39,629 nt of DNA, from positions 1-39,629 of the forward strand of contig JBHELD010000009.1 in NCBI GenBank assembly GCA_046263255.1, written 5' to 3'. The notes beneath the pieces are model-generated. The model searched no databases and was not told where the DNA came from. It worked only from the letters and a program-made list of their open reading frames with translations. The position numbers and the translations under genes were made by a program. Below, piece by piece: positions 31,936-39,629 of the stretch (positions are counted from its first letter, which is position 1; every line of letters begins with the position of its first letter). This DNA is from JALZEG01 sp046263255. Lineage in GTDB: Bacteria; Actinomycetota; CADDZG01; WHSQ01.

Positions 31936-32877
31936 TTAGCCGATAGGCGACATCTGACCGGTGACGATCTGCACCACCGCGCGCTCGAGCGCGGCCTCCG
32001 GGGGAACGTCCCCGCCCTTCATCTCGACGTCGGTCGCCGCCAGGACCGTCATCGCCTCGACCAGCTCCTCCTCGCGATAGGAGCGGCACTGCCGCTGGAG
32101 CCGCTCGGCGCGCCAGGACGGCAGTCCCATCGCGTCGCCGACGGCCTTTGCGTCCAGGTCGGCGAAGCGCCGGGCGCGCAGCATCCTGCGGACCTGGGAG
32201 CCGAGCGCGCCGAAGACCATCAGAGGCTCGTCGCCCTGCTCGAGCAGCCGCCTCAACGCCGTCATCGCGACCGCGAGCCGCCGCTCCCCCACCGCGTCCT
32301 GGAACGCGAACACGCGCTCGTCCGCGAGCCGCGGGAAGGCCTTGCGGACCTCGGCGGCGCCGACCGGCGCCCCGTCTCCCAGCGCGGTCGCCAGCTGCGT
32401 CAACGCGCCGTACAGGTCGCGCAGCTCCGTTCCGACGGAGTCGACGAGCGCCCACGCGCCGCGGTCGTCGACGCGGAGCTTGTGCTCGCGGCCGCGCTCG
32501 CGGATCCAGCCGACGAGCCGCCGTCCCTTCGGCGCCTCCAGAGCGAGGACCGTTCCTGCCGCGCGTACCGCGGCGTCCAGCTTCGTCCGGCCCGCCGCCA
32601 CGAGCACGAGCACCGCCGACGGCGACGGCGCCTGCAGGTAGCGCGTGAGCGCGTCGACCTGCTCCTTTCCGAGGTCCTGGGCATCCCGGACGACGACGAG
32701 TCGCCGGCCTCCGAGCAGCGAAGGGGTGTCGAGCGCGCCGAGCACCTCCGCGGCGGGAACGTCGCCGCCGAAGGCCGCCTCGGACAGAGGGTCGGTCCCG
32801 GCTTCGGCGCGGATGCGGTCGATCGCCTCCTCGGCAAGGAACGTCTCGCCGGCCAGGAGGTACACGGGCGACGTCAT
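31936..32877 (-). CDS. holA: DNA polymerase III delta subunit
   Basis: A 313-residue clamp-loader delta subunit, which opens the beta sliding clamp. It has the AAA-like fold without an ATP site: 'PVYLLAGETFLAEEAIDRI' at the start, 'TPSLLGGRRLVVVRDAQDL', 'ALDVL-like' 'PSPSAVLVLVAAGRTKLD', and a C-terminal helical collar domain ('LLEQGDEPLMVFGALGSQVR', 'LPSWRAERLQRQCRSY'). ATG 32877 overlaps the stop of a 64-residue gene (ATGA). Position downstream of comEC and next to rpsT matches the conserved order. Confidence 0.93.
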   Translation of the reverse strand: MTSPVYLLAGETFLAEEAIDRIRAEAGTDPLSEAAFGGDVPAAEVLGALDTPSLLGGRRLVVVRDAQDLGKEQVDALTRYLQAPSPSAVLVLVAAGRTKLDAAVRAAGTVLALEAPKGRRLVGWIRERGREHKLRVDDRGAWALVDSVGTELRDLYGALTQLATALGDGAPVGAAEVRKAFPRLADERVFAFQDAVGERRLAVAMTALRRLLEQGDEPLMVFGALGSQVRRMLRARRFADLDAKAVGDAMGLPSWRAERLQRQCRSYREEELVEAMTVLAATDVEMKGGDVPPEAALERAVVQIVTGQMSPIG

Positions 32878-33068
32878 CCTTCGCGCAGCCCCATCCGGTA
32901 CAGCGGCTCGTCGCCCTCGACCAGCGAGACCGTCTCGGCCCCCTCGTCGAGCAGCGACGACCACTCCGACGCCATCCACGCCTCCGCCTCCTCCTTCGAG
33001 GCGAACGCGTCCGTCTGCCTCATCTCCTCGCCGCGGGGGCCGTGCAGCTTCCAGACGTAGCCGGGCAT
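32874..33068 (-). CDS. Small conserved-looking protein of unknown function
   Basis: A 64-residue protein beginning 'MPGYVWKLHGPRGEEMRQTD', followed by 'FASKEEAEAWMASEWSSLL', and ending 'EPLYRMGLREG'. It has no membrane segment and no cysteines, and looks like one compact alpha-beta domain in which an aromatic-rich helix ('AEAWMASEW') follows two strands. Codon use is like that of its neighbours and its stop overlaps the holA start, so it is a real gene. I do not recognise a named family. Confidence 0.7.
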   Translation of the reverse strand: MPGYVWKLHGPRGEEMRQTDAFASKEEAEAWMASEWSSLLDEGAETVSLVEGDEPLYRMGLREG

Positions 33069-33083
33069 GCCGCCGACCCTACG

Positions 33084-33455
33084 TCAGCGCACCGCCTCGA
33101 ACAGGAGCGTCGCGGCCGTCAAGAGGACGCCGCCGACGACGATCCCCCACACGGCGAGCTCCCACGACGACACGTCCTCGACGTCGGGGTGCTCGGTCGC
33201 GATGCGCGCGACGATGCTGCGGCGGCCGAACTGGCCGCGACCGGTGCCCTTGCCCGTCATCCACCCCTCCGGCGGCTCGGTCGCGCCCAGGAGCCCTCCC
33301 GCGAGCGCGATCAGCCCCGCGACGAGCAGCCCCGTGGCGATCCCGTAGAGCAGCACCGCGTCGGCGAGCACCGCGTACAGGAGGCCCCCCAGCGTTCCCA
33401 GGGCGGCCGCGAGCGCGATCGAGACCGCGATGGACTTCAGGTGATAGAGGCTCAC
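33084..33455 (-). CDS. Small membrane protein between comEC and holA
   Basis: A 123-residue protein with three or four membrane segments: 'SIAVSIALAAALGTLGGLLY', 'AVLLYGIATGLLVAGLIALA' and 'LAVWGIVVGGVLLTAATLLF'. A hydrophilic loop ('GWMTGKGTGRGQFGRRSIV') lies between the second and last. GTG 33455 overlaps the comEC stop (GTGA). No family is recognised; its coupling to comEC could indicate a role in DNA uptake, or simply operon packing. Confidence 0.75.
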   Translation of the reverse strand: MSLYHLKSIAVSIALAAALGTLGGLLYAVLADAVLLYGIATGLLVAGLIALAGGLLGATEPPEGWMTGKGTGRGQFGRRSIVARIATEHPDVEDVSSWELAVWGIVVGGVLLTAATLLFEAVR

Positions 33456-34894
33456 CGGCTCTCCGGGCTCTTGTGTGCGCCTGCCTCAAGACTACGTTCT
33501 CGCCGTCGCAACGCGACCGGAACGGCGCGGACCGCGGCCGCCACCGCGGGCACCGCGAGGACGGCCCCGAGCCGTCGCGGCACGGCGACCGACGCCCAGG
33601 CGGGAGCCCCGAACGTATCGCCGACGTAGAGGATCCACGCCGCGAACGGCGAGGCGGCGCGCGCGAGAAGAGCGGCCGGGGCCTCGGCTACGGGCGCGAC
33701 CGCAGCCGCGGCGAGCCCGAGGACGGTCGCTGGGGGGACCGCGGCGACGGCGAACACGTTCGCCGGGAGCCCGCCGAGCGGGATCCGGCCGAAGACTGCC
33801 ACGAGCAACGGCGCGACGGCACACTGCGCTGCAACCGTCGCGGCCAGCACCGTCGCGGCGGGGCGCGGCAGGCGGCCGAGGCGCGCTGCGAGCGGGCGCG
33901 TCCACAGGACGATCCCTGCCGTCGCCGCGGCGGACAGGTGCAGCCCCGTCGAGTACACGATCCCGGGACGCAGGGCGACGAGCGCGACGAGCGCGAGCCC
34001 GAGCGCGTGCAGGGGCTCGTTGCGCTTCCCGTACGCGAGGGCGGCGAGCGCGACCGCTCCCATCGCGGCGGCGCGCAACACCGACGCATCCGGTCCGACC
34101 ACGAGCACGAAGACGGCCAGCGTCGCGGCGCAGACGCCGACCCGGGCTCTGAACGGCGCGCTCCGCAGCGCCAGCGCCACGGTCCCGAGAAGAATCGCGA
34201 CGTTGCTCCCGGACACCGCGAGCAGGTGCGCGAGACCGCTACGCCGCAGCGACCCCTCCGTCCGCGGGTCGATACCGGCGGTGTCGCCGATCGTCAGCCC
34301 GCGTAACAGCTGCCCCGCCCGGCCCAGAGGCGCGGCCGACGTGGCGAGCCCGGCGCGCACGCGCCCCGCCATGCCGTGCAGCGCGCTCGCGGGGCCGAGG
34401 TCTTCGGTCGCGGTCGCGCGGAACGCCGCCGCGGCCCCCGCCCGACGCCGGGCGGAATCGAACGGCCCGTCGCGCAGGGGGATCAACCAGCCGCTCGCGG
34501 CGAAGCTGCGCCCGGCCGCGAGGTCGGCACCGTCGAGGAAGGCCGCCCCGGCATCGTCCGCGCGGCCGTTCGCGCACTCCGCGCGGTCCAGGGCCGCGAG
34601 GACGCCGAGACCTCCGGCGTCCTCCAGCGTCCGGCCGGCGATCCGGCAGGACGGCACGCCGCGCGCCAGCACGTCTGCGACCTCTTGCTCGGGGGCCCGG
34701 AGCGTCGCGTTCAGCGCGCCGAGGGCGAACGCGATCGCCACCACGCCGAGGGCGCGACACCCGCCCCGCCGCCGCGCGCAGCAACCCGCCCCGGCGGCGG
34801 CTGCGAGGACCGCGACGTATCCCGGGACCGGCGCCGCCAGGACGCCCGCGACCAGGCCCCCGAGCGCGATCCAGGTCCGCGCCAGCGCAGCCAC
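33452..34894 (-). CDS. comEC: ComEC/Rec2-type competence channel lacking the metallo-beta-lactamase domain
   Basis: A 480-residue polytopic membrane protein. The N-terminal DUF4131-like part (hydrophobic segments near 8-70, then an OB-like outer domain) leads into the Competence domain with 'LLRGLTIGDTAGID', 'GLAHLLAVSGSNVAIL', 'VLRAAAMGAVALAALAYG' and 'PLGGLPANVFAVAAVPP'. ComEC forms the inner-membrane channel for single-stranded DNA uptake. Most ComEC proteins are 700-800 residues and end in a metallo-beta-lactamase nuclease domain; here the protein ends in a basic tail and the next gene encodes an unrelated small membrane protein, so that domain is absent. GTG 34894 lies three bases after the comEA stop. 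Confidence 0.9.
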   Translation of the reverse strand: MAALARTWIALGGLVAGVLAAPVPGYVAVLAAAAGAGCCARRRGGCRALGVVAIAFALGALNATLRAPEQEVADVLARGVPSCRIAGRTLEDAGGLGVLAALDRAECANGRADDAGAAFLDGADLAAGRSFAASGWLIPLRDGPFDSARRRAGAAAAFRATATEDLGPASALHGMAGRVRAGLATSAAPLGRAGQLLRGLTIGDTAGIDPRTEGSLRRSGLAHLLAVSGSNVAILLGTVALALRSAPFRARVGVCAATLAVFVLVVGPDASVLRAAAMGAVALAALAYGKRNEPLHALGLALVALVALRPGIVYSTGLHLSAAATAGIVLWTRPLAARLGRLPRPAATVLAATVAAQCAVAPLLVAVFGRIPLGGLPANVFAVAAVPPATVLGLAAAAVAPVAEAPAALLARAASPFAAWILYVGDTFGAPAWASVAVPRRLGAVLAVPAVAAAVRAVPVALRRRERSLEAGAHKSPESR

Positions 34895-34897
34895 CCG

Positions 34898-35521
34898 CTA
34901 GAGCGTCACGTACGGGCGCAGCGACTCGAGCGTCGCCGGCCCGATCCCGGACACCTCCAGCAGCTGCTCGACCGACGTGAAAGGTCCCGTCTCGTCGCGA
35001 TAGGCGAGGATCGCCGCGGCCGTGACCGGTCCGACGCCCGGGATCGTCTCGAGCGCGGCCTGGTCCGCGGAGTTCAGCGACACCGCAGAGGGAGACGCGC
35101 CGGGGGCCGCGGGGGGCGGCGGGGCGGGCTGCGCGCCGCGCTCGAGAACCTCGATCTTGATGCCGTCGACGAGCGGCTCGGCGAGGTTGAGGAGGCCCAG
35201 GTCGCCCCTGCGGGTCGGTCCGCCCGCGGCCTCGACGGCGTCGGCGACGCGCGCCCCTGCCGGAAGCGCGTAGAGCCCGGGCCGCATCACCGCGCCGGCG
35301 ACGTGGACGAGCAGCTGCGCGGGAGCGGGAGCCGACGGCGCGGAGGCCGGCGGCACCGTCGCGGGCGGGGCGATCGCCGCGGCGGGCTTGCGGCCCGAGA
35401 CCAGCAGCCCGACACCCACGAGCAACGCGACGACGGCGACGACGACGCCGGTGTCGATGCGGCGCCCGACGATCTCCTCGAGCCGCGCCTTCAAACCACC
35501 CCCGACGACGACCTCGTCCAC
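34898..35521 (-). CDS. comEA: ComEA-like DNA-binding competence protein
   Basis: A 207-residue membrane-anchored protein: short cytoplasmic start, one helix ('TGVVVAVVALLVGVGLLV', about 25-42), a Pro/Ala-rich linker, a SLBB domain ('LLVHVAGAVMRPGLYALPAG', 'LGLLNLAEPLVDGIKIEV'), a second Pro linker, and a C-terminal helix-hairpin-helix pair ('VSLNSADQAALETIPGVGP', 'FTSVEQLLEVSGIGPATLE'). ComEA binds double-stranded DNA outside the membrane and hands it to ComEC, encoded just downstream. It is the first gene of the comEA-comEC-holA series and is divergent from the Eis-like gene. Confidence 0.93.
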   Translation of the reverse strand: MDEVVVGGGLKARLEEIVGRRIDTGVVVAVVALLVGVGLLVSGRKPAAAIAPPATVPPASAPSAPAPAQLLVHVAGAVMRPGLYALPAGARVADAVEAAGGPTRRGDLGLLNLAEPLVDGIKIEVLERGAQPAPPPPAAPGASPSAVSLNSADQAALETIPGVGPVTAAAILAYRDETGPFTSVEQLLEVSGIGPATLESLRPYVTL

Positions 35522-35596
35522 GACCCCGACGTTGCCGCGCGCGCCGCCGTGCCGCAGTGACGGGCGCCACCGCGGCCCGTGCCATCATCTGGGGCC

Positions 35597-36820
35597 ATGA
35601 ACATCCGGCTCCGCACGATGACCCCCGACCAGGGCCGCGCGTTCCTCGAGGTGACCGAGGCGGCGTTCGGCGCGGGGCTGACGGACGAGGTGTGGGACGA
35701 CCTCAAGCACATCGTCGAGACCGATCGCTCGATCGGCGCGTTCGACGGTGACCGGCAGGTCGGGAGCGCGAGCGCGTTCACCCTCCGGTTCACGGTTCCC
35801 GGAGGAGAGGTCGACGCGGCCGGCGTCACGATGGTCGGCGTCCTCCCGAGCCATCGCCGCCGCGGCGTGCTGCGGACGATGATGTCGGCGCAGCTCCGCG
35901 ACATCGCGGAGAGGGGCGAGCCCGTCGCGGCCCTGTGGGCGAGCGAGGACGCGATCTATCGCCGCTTCGGGTACGGCGCCGCCACCGTGCAGGCGCTGAT
36001 CGACGTGCCCCGCCACCGTGCGGCGTTCCTCGACGACTCCCCTATCCGCGGGACGCTCCGCATCGTCGAGAACGACGAGGCCGCTCGGGCGTTCCCCGCG
36101 GTCTACGAGCTCGTCCGCCGGCAGACGCCGGGGACGTTCGTCCGTTCCGAGAGATGGTGGCGACACCGGATCCTCCGCGCGCCCGGGCGCGACGAGGGCG
36201 GGCCGTTCTTCAAGGCCCTGCTCGAGGACGACGGCGCACCGGCGGCGTACGCGGTCTACCAGGTGCACCAGCGGTGGGAGCAGGGGTTCTCCCGCGGCTC
36301 CGTCGACGTGCGCGAGGTGATGGCGGCGACACCGCAGGCGCACCTCGACATCTGGAAGTTCCTCTTCGGCATCGACCTGGTCGAGTCCGTGCACTCGCAG
36401 GGGTTCTTCCTGCCGTCGGATCACCCGCTCCAGCTGATGCTCGCGGAGCCCCGGTACCTGCGCTTCATGCTCTCCAACGGCCTGTGGCTGCGCATCGTCG
36501 ACGTCGCGGCCGCGCTGGAGGCACGCACGTACGCGCGCGACGGAACGATGACGCTGGAGGTCAACGACCCCGTGCTTCCTGAGAACGCCGCCACCTGGCG
36601 GATACAGGTCGAGGCCGGTCGCGCGACCGTCACGAAGAGCGACGGCGACGGCGACGTGAGGATCGGGATCGCGGAGGTGGCGTCGCTCTACCTCGGGCAG
36701 TTCACGTTCTCGCAGCTCGCCTCCGCCGGACGGATCGAGGCGCCGGACCCGTCGGTCCTCGAGCGCGCCGACGACATGTGGCGCACCCGCGCCGCGCCGT
36801 GGTGCCCCGAGATCTTCTAG
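35597..36820 (+). CDS. Eis-family GNAT N-acetyltransferase
   Basis: A 407-residue protein with the Eis layout: N-terminal GNAT domain with the acetyl-CoA loop 'VGVLPSHRRRGVLRTMM' and 'YRRFGYGAATV', a second GNAT-like domain, and a C-terminal SCP2-like domain ('NDPVLPENAATWRIQVEAG', 'VASLYLGQFTFSQLASAG'). The protein ends in Phe, and in Mycobacterium tuberculosis Eis the C-terminal carboxylate of Phe402 takes part in catalysis. Eis enzymes acetylate amines, including aminoglycosides and protein lysines; the natural substrate here is unknown. ATG 35597 is used; a start six codons upstream is less likely. It is a lone plus-strand gene between the comEA and leuS units. Confidence 0.9.
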   Translation: MNIRLRTMTPDQGRAFLEVTEAAFGAGLTDEVWDDLKHIVETDRSIGAFDGDRQVGSASAFTLRFTVPGGEVDAAGVTMVGVLPSHRRRGVLRTMMSAQLRDIAERGEPVAALWASEDAIYRRFGYGAATVQALIDVPRHRAAFLDDSPIRGTLRIVENDEAARAFPAVYELVRRQTPGTFVRSERWWRHRILRAPGRDEGGPFFKALLEDDGAPAAYAVYQVHQRWEQGFSRGSVDVREVMAATPQAHLDIWKFLFGIDLVESVHSQGFFLPSDHPLQLMLAEPRYLRFMLSNGLWLRIVDVAAALEARTYARDGTMTLEVNDPVLPENAATWRIQVEAGRATVTKSDGDGDVRIGIAEVASLYLGQFTFSQLASAGRIEAPDPSVLERADDMWRTRAAPWCPEIF

Positions 36821-36831
36821 AGGGCTAGCAG

Positions 36832-39294
36832 CTAGCGGGCCGCGACGAGCGATACCAGCTTCGGCGGCTTGACGATGATCTTCGCCGGCGGGTTCCCCCC
36901 GAGGTGTCCCGCGACCTTCTCGGACGCGAGCGCCAGCTCCTTCATCCGTTCCTCGGTGACGTCGACCGGCACCCGGATGGTGTCGCGGACCTTGCCGTTG
37001 ACCTGCACGACCATCGTGGTCTCGTCCTCGGCCGCGAGGTCCTCGTCGTAGACCGGCCACGGCTGTGCATGCACCGAAGTCTCGTGCCCGAGGCGGTGCC
37101 ACTGCTCCTCCGCGACGAAGGGAGCCATGGGCGCGAGAAGCTTCAGCAGCGTCTCGACCAGCTCCCGCATGACGCCCGGATGACCGCCGCCGACGGTCTT
37201 GTACCGTCCGGCGTTGTTGACGAGCTCCATGAGCCGCGCGATGGCGGTGTTGAACGAGAACGTCTCGTAGTCCCGGGTCACCACCGCGATCGTCCGGTGG
37301 ATGTGCCTGCGAAGCGCGGTCTCGGCGGGACCCATGTGGAGCTGCCCGACGGAGACGACGTCGCGGTTCTCCTCGCAGAGGCGCCACACGCGCTTCAGCC
37401 ACGGAAACGTCACCTTGCCGATCGCGGTGACTCCCTCCTCGGGCCAGTCGAAGTTCTGCTCTGGGGGTCCCGAGAACAGCATGTAGAGGCGCAGGGCGTC
37501 CGCGCCGTACAGCCGGAACGCCTCCTGCGGCTCCACGATGTTGCCGCGGGACTTCGACATCCGCTTGCCACCCATCGTCACCGTCCCCTGGTTCAACAGC
37601 GCCGGGAACGGCTCGGGGTCGTCCGCCATGCCCATGTCGACGAGGACCTTCTGCCAGAAGCGCGCGTAGATGAGGTGAAGGACCGCGTGCTCGATCCCGC
37701 CGCTGTACTGGTCGACGGGCATCCACGCCTTCGACACCTCGGGGTCGAACGGCATGTCCTCGTTGTGGGGGTCGAGGTACCTGTGGAAGTACCACGACGA
37801 GTCGACGAACGTGTCCATCGTGTCGGTCTCGCGTCGCGCCGGCGCTCCGCACTGCGGGCATGCGACGTTCACCCATTCCTCGGCGGTCGCGAGGGGAGAA
37901 GCCTCGTCGCGCGGCGTGAAGTCGACGGCCTCGGGGAGCACGACCGGCAGCTGGTCGTCGGGCACGGGGACCTCGCCGCAGGAGTCGCAGAACACGATCG
38001 GGATCGGCGTCCCCCAGTAGCGCTGGCGGCTGATCAGCCAGTCGCGCAGCCGGAAGTTCACCGCCGCGCGGCCGAGCCCCTGACGCTCCAGCCACTCGGT
38101 GACCGCGCGCACCGACTCGGTCGTCGGGGTCCCGTCGAAGGGGCCGCTGTTCACCACCGTGCCGGGCCCGGCATACGGCAGCTCGCCGGCGCCCTCGAGT
38201 GGTTCGATCACCCGCCGGACCTCGAGACCGTGCTTGCGTGCGAAGTCGAAGTCGCGGTCGTCGTGCCCGGGGACGGCCATGATGGCCCCGGTCCCGTACT
38301 CCATCAGCACGTAGTCGGCGACCCACACCGGGATCCGCTCGCCGTCGACGGGGTTCGTCGCGTGGACGCCGAGGAAGATCCCCGTCTTCTCTCGCTCCGC
38401 CGACACCCGGTCGACGTCCGAGAGCCTGTTGACGTCCGCGCGAAACGCCTCCAGCTCTGCGGTCGTGCCCCCCGCCGCCGCAAGCTTCTCGACCAGCGGG
38501 TGCTCCGGCGCCATGACGAAGAACGTCGCCCCCCACAGCGTGTCCGGGCGCGTCGTGAAGACCACGACGGGCTCGGGCGCGCCTTCGATGTCGAACGAGA
38601 CCTCGGCCCCCTCCGAACGCCCGATCCAGTTGCGCTGCAGCGTCTTCAGGTGCTCCGTCCACCCCGTGTTCAGCTCGAGGTCGGCGACGAGCTGCTCCGC
38701 GTAGTCGGTGATCTTGAAGAACCACTGCGTGAGCCAGCGCTTCTCGACGACGGCTCCGCACCGCTCGCAGCGGCCGGCGACGACCTGCTCGTTCGCGAGC
38801 ACGGTCTTGTCGTTGGGGCACCAGTTCGCCGGAGCGGCGCGCCGGTACGCGAGCCCCTTCTCGTAGAAGCGCAGGAAGAACCACTGGTTCCAGCGGTAGT
38901 ACCTCGGGTCGCAGGTATAGAAGACGCGATCCCAGTCGAACGAGTAGCCGAGGCGCTCCATCGACGCCCGGTGCTTCGCGATGTTGTCGTACGTCCACGT
39001 CTTCGGATGGATGCCGCGCTTGATCGCCGCGTTCTCGGCGGGGAGCCCGAACGCGTCCCACCCGATGGGGCTCAGGACCTGGAACCCGTTCATCCGCCAG
39101 AAGCGGGCGATCGAGTCGTGGATCGAGAAGATCTCGACGTGGCCCATGTGCAGGTCGCCCGACGGATACGGGAACATCGTGAGCGCGTAGCGCTTGTCGC
39201 CCGCCGGGACCCCGGGGGCCGCGTTCGCCCTCGTGTCCCGCCAGACCTTCATCCACCGGTCCTCGATCGACCGGAAGGTGTACTCGCGCTCCAT
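36832..39294 (-). CDS. leuS: Leucyl-tRNA synthetase
   Basis: An 820-residue class Ia synthetase. It has HIGH-motif 'PYPSGDLHMGHVEIFSIHD' with HMGH at 49-52, 'GWDAFGLPAENAAI' (the leucine-specific segment), a zinc-binding insert ('CERCGAVVEKRWLTQWF'), a CP1 editing domain with 'VFTTRPDTLWGATF' and the proofreading-site segment 'TGAIMAVPGHDDRDFDFA', and KMSKS as 'GGKRMSKSRGN'. The C-terminal anticodon-binding domain ends 'PAKIIVKPPKLVSLVA'. Length is normal for the bacterial enzyme. It is transcribed toward the Eis gene, whose stop lies 11 bases away. Confidence 0.97.
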   Translation of the reverse strand: MEREYTFRSIEDRWMKVWRDTRANAAPGVPAGDKRYALTMFPYPSGDLHMGHVEIFSIHDSIARFWRMNGFQVLSPIGWDAFGLPAENAAIKRGIHPKTWTYDNIAKHRASMERLGYSFDWDRVFYTCDPRYYRWNQWFFLRFYEKGLAYRRAAPANWCPNDKTVLANEQVVAGRCERCGAVVEKRWLTQWFFKITDYAEQLVADLELNTGWTEHLKTLQRNWIGRSEGAEVSFDIEGAPEPVVVFTTRPDTLWGATFFVMAPEHPLVEKLAAAGGTTAELEAFRADVNRLSDVDRVSAEREKTGIFLGVHATNPVDGERIPVWVADYVLMEYGTGAIMAVPGHDDRDFDFARKHGLEVRRVIEPLEGAGELPYAGPGTVVNSGPFDGTPTTESVRAVTEWLERQGLGRAAVNFRLRDWLISRQRYWGTPIPIVFCDSCGEVPVPDDQLPVVLPEAVDFTPRDEASPLATAEEWVNVACPQCGAPARRETDTMDTFVDSSWYFHRYLDPHNEDMPFDPEVSKAWMPVDQYSGGIEHAVLHLIYARFWQKVLVDMGMADDPEPFPALLNQGTVTMGGKRMSKSRGNIVEPQEAFRLYGADALRLYMLFSGPPEQNFDWPEEGVTAIGKVTFPWLKRVWRLCEENRDVVSVGQLHMGPAETALRRHIHRTIAVVTRDYETFSFNTAIARLMELVNNAGRYKTVGGGHPGVMRELVETLLKLLAPMAPFVAEEQWHRLGHETSVHAQPWPVYDEDLAAEDETTMVVQVNGKVRDTIRVPVDVTEERMKELALASEKVAGHLGGNPPAKIIVKPPKLVSLVAAR

Positions 39295-39323
39295 AAGGCG
39301 GCAACCCTAAAACGTCGTCGCCG

Positions 39324-39629
39324 TCAGCCGCTGCAGCTCCCGAACGGCGACGCGGCGTATTCCGGGAACCGGTCGAGCTCTTCGAGCGGCGCCCGTTCGA
39401 CCTCGACCCGGTCCTCCACGAGGCGCGGCCCGTCGAACACCAGGAAGCGCCGTTCGATCCGGTACGAGCGGCCGTCCGGGGCGGCGAACGAGGAGACGAT
39501 CCCGCCGCCGGGCGCGCAGTCGACCGCCTCGAGATGGCCGACGCTGCCCCCGAACCCGAGCAGTCCCTCCGCGACCGCGCTCTCTCCCGGCTCCGCCGTC
39601 ACGAGGCGCAGCGACCCCTCCTGTGCGAC
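39324..39629 (-). CDS. Hypothetical protein, N-terminus beyond the window
   Basis: The frame is open to the end of the window, so the entry is partial. The visible 101 residues are acidic and strand-rich ('SYRIERRFLVFDGPRLVEDR', 'DRFPEYAASPFGSCSG' at the end), with Cys in 'VDCAPGG' and near the C-terminus that could form a disulfide in an exported protein. A GTG at 39602 is a possible internal start but its Shine-Dalgarno spacing (AGGAGG near 39620) is long, so I favour extension past the edge. It lies 29 bases upstream of leuS on the same strand. No family is recognised. Confidence 0.5.
   Translation of the reverse strand, partial: VAQEGSLRLVTAEPGESAVAEGLLGFGGSVGHLEAVDCAPGGGIVSSFAAPDGRSYRIERRFLVFDGPRLVEDRVEVERAPLEELDRFPEYAASPFGSCSG

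Noticed and set aside
36821..36838. GCTAGC-A-GCTAGC between the Eis-like gene and leuS
   Set aside because: Two short palindromes within an 11-base convergent gap, partly leuS coding; no hairpin stable enough to call a terminator.

Overview
This is a very GC-rich (roughly 70%) bacterial chromosome segment with tightly packed genes, many ATGA/GTGA four-base stop-start overlaps and frequent GTG starts. The gene content (Eis-type acetyltransferase, HrcA/CIRCE heat-shock control, ECF sigma with a zinc anti-sigma factor, MtaB, UppS, ComEA/ComEC) and base composition suggest a Gram-positive Actinomycetota, perhaps a Thermoleophilia-like lineage; the lineage is an inference, because no rRNA or other marker is present.

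Most of the minus strand is one ancestral housekeeping series, collinear with the Bacillus subtilis comE-to-recO region. Read in transcription direction it runs leuS, comEA, comEC, two small genes, holA, (rpsT on plus), lepA, hemW, then hrcA, dnaJ, rsmE, mtaB, a HIT protein, phoH, ybeY, a CNNM/CorC protein, era, and finally recO and uppS. A perfect-spacing CIRCE operator precedes hrcA. The left edge (plus strand, 1-3100) holds two tandem CNNM/CorC proteins, the first cut by the window edge and by an in-frame TAG, and a short MscS-type channel.

Two blocks interrupt the series. Between era and recO sit a plus-strand unit (consensus TTGACA promoter element, SAM-I riboswitch, a threonine-synthase-like PLP enzyme, a ThiS/MoaD sulfur carrier ending in Gly-Gly) and a minus-strand unit (ABC ATPase, ABC permease, divergent cold-shock protein). 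The riboswitch-controlled pair is the best candidate for a little-described pathway: protein-thiocarboxylate-dependent sulfur transfer for homocysteine/methionine synthesis.

Between hemW and hrcA lies about 10 kb of accessory genes: a SLOG/TIGR00725 protein, a probably frameshifted LuxR-type HTH gene, a small membrane protein translationally coupled to a tandem-AAA ATPase, an XRE-TPR regulator, a STAND-type NTPase, and an envelope-stress operon (ECF sigma, transmembrane anti-sigma with an RseB-like outer domain, VanY-like M15 peptidase) preceded by a striking 41-bp dyad. Between hemW and lepA is a decayed HepT (DUF86/HEPN RNase toxin) gene with one nonsense codon and one frameshift. Several genes here have broken or start-less reading frames (first CNNM, era, LuxR, HepT) although long housekeeping genes are intact; read-level checking would tell decay from assembly error. 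No rRNA, tRNA, CRISPR array or transposase was recognised.
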